Assembly (NCBI GenBank): GCA_002633025.1
Contig: NMRB01000038.1
Location: 129,177-193,176 of the forward strand
Length of the DNA: 64,000 nucleotides
Direction of reading: 5' to 3'
Source of the DNA: Notospermus geniculatus
Taxonomy: Eukaryota > Nemertea > Pilidiophora > Heteronemertea > Lineidae
Each line of letters starts with the position of its first letter. The first letter of the stretch is position 1. This document shows positions 63,800 through 64,000 of this stretch, in pieces. A program made the translations under genes and the position numbers. Below the pieces are notes generated by a model. It made no database searches, was not told where the DNA came from, and saw nothing but the letters and a program-made list of their open reading frames with translations.

Positions 63800-64000
63800 A
63801 GCTGACCTATCCGCACAAAAAGCCCCCATGCGACGAGCAAGAGAATTGCAAACGCCTTGCAAGCACGTCAAATCGAAGGCTTAGAACATGATATACCCCA
63901 CGACGCCAGGAGGGCGCCACCTTATTTGTCTTCGAGCTGTCGAGGTGTCAACATCCTCTGGTGAACCACTGCTGAAGACTTTTTTGAAAGAAAAAAATTT
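63800..64000. mobile_element. AGCTGA-type TTAA element, left arm only (cut by window end)
   Basis: Begins AGCTGACCTATCCGCACAAA after TTAA (63796-63799). It then matches the arms of 17259-17900 (CCCCCATGCGACGAGCAAG, GGAGGGCGCCACCTTAT, TGTCAACATCCTCTGG). By analogy a tRNA-like block should follow just beyond the window. Confidence 0.82.

Overview
This is invertebrate animal nuclear DNA. Protein-coding sequence is sparse and split into short exons with GT-AG junctions and consistent phases, long introns are packed with foldback (long inverted-repeat) transposons, and a BEL/Pao LTR retrotransposon is present. The solute-carrier type, the repeat style (hundreds of bases of near-palindromic arms) and word usage suggest a marine deuterostome or similar invertebrate, but the species cannot be fixed from the sequence alone. 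A homopolymer run with an N (about 21310) marks an assembly weak point.

Host genes. Two plus-strand genes of the SLC22 organic-ion transporter family (major facilitator superfamily) lie head to tail. Gene 1 enters the window already in an intron. Six exons are visible (1019-1217, 2848-3081, 15879-16013, 25079-25282, 26157-26229, 26497-26784), ending with the family's PETRG...LPE tail and a stop. Gene 2 starts at 56023 and shows its first two coding exons (56023-56457, 63363-63591) before the window ends. The phase at the end of gene 2's second exon matches what gene 1's first visible exon requires, so the two are paralogues with the same gene structure.

Repeats. About 90% of the window is transposon-derived and deeply nested, and target-site duplications (TSDs) allow many insertions to be ordered. 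(a) At least ten insertions are flanked by TTAA, with termini mostly starting AG: five complete elements starting AGCTGA plus a sixth cut by the window end, and the smaller AGGGACT, AGGTGCT, AGGAGTT and GAGATC families. (b) A set of small palindromic MITEs has termini containing TTTACAC or a similar word, some with 3-bp A/T duplications (TTA, ATT, ATA). (c) Elements with 9-bp duplications are Mutator-like. (d) TA-flanked elements are Tc1/mariner-pogo-like. Several foldback elements and one 1-kb repeat carry tRNA-like modules with A and B boxes.

Region by region. 1-26784 is gene 1, whose 9.1-kb intron at 16014-25078 is essentially one stack of nested insertions. 26785-30180 is intergenic, with a tandem array of about 100-bp units carrying nuclear-receptor-like half-sites. 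30181-42298 is a giant foldback element split by a BEL retrotransposon (31406-40233, 493-bp LTRs, ATGCC duplication). 42299-56022 is intergenic MITE territory with a minisatellite. 56023-64000 is the 5' part of gene 2, whose first intron is again mostly nested foldbacks. No CRISPR array, rRNA gene or convincing functional tRNA gene was seen.
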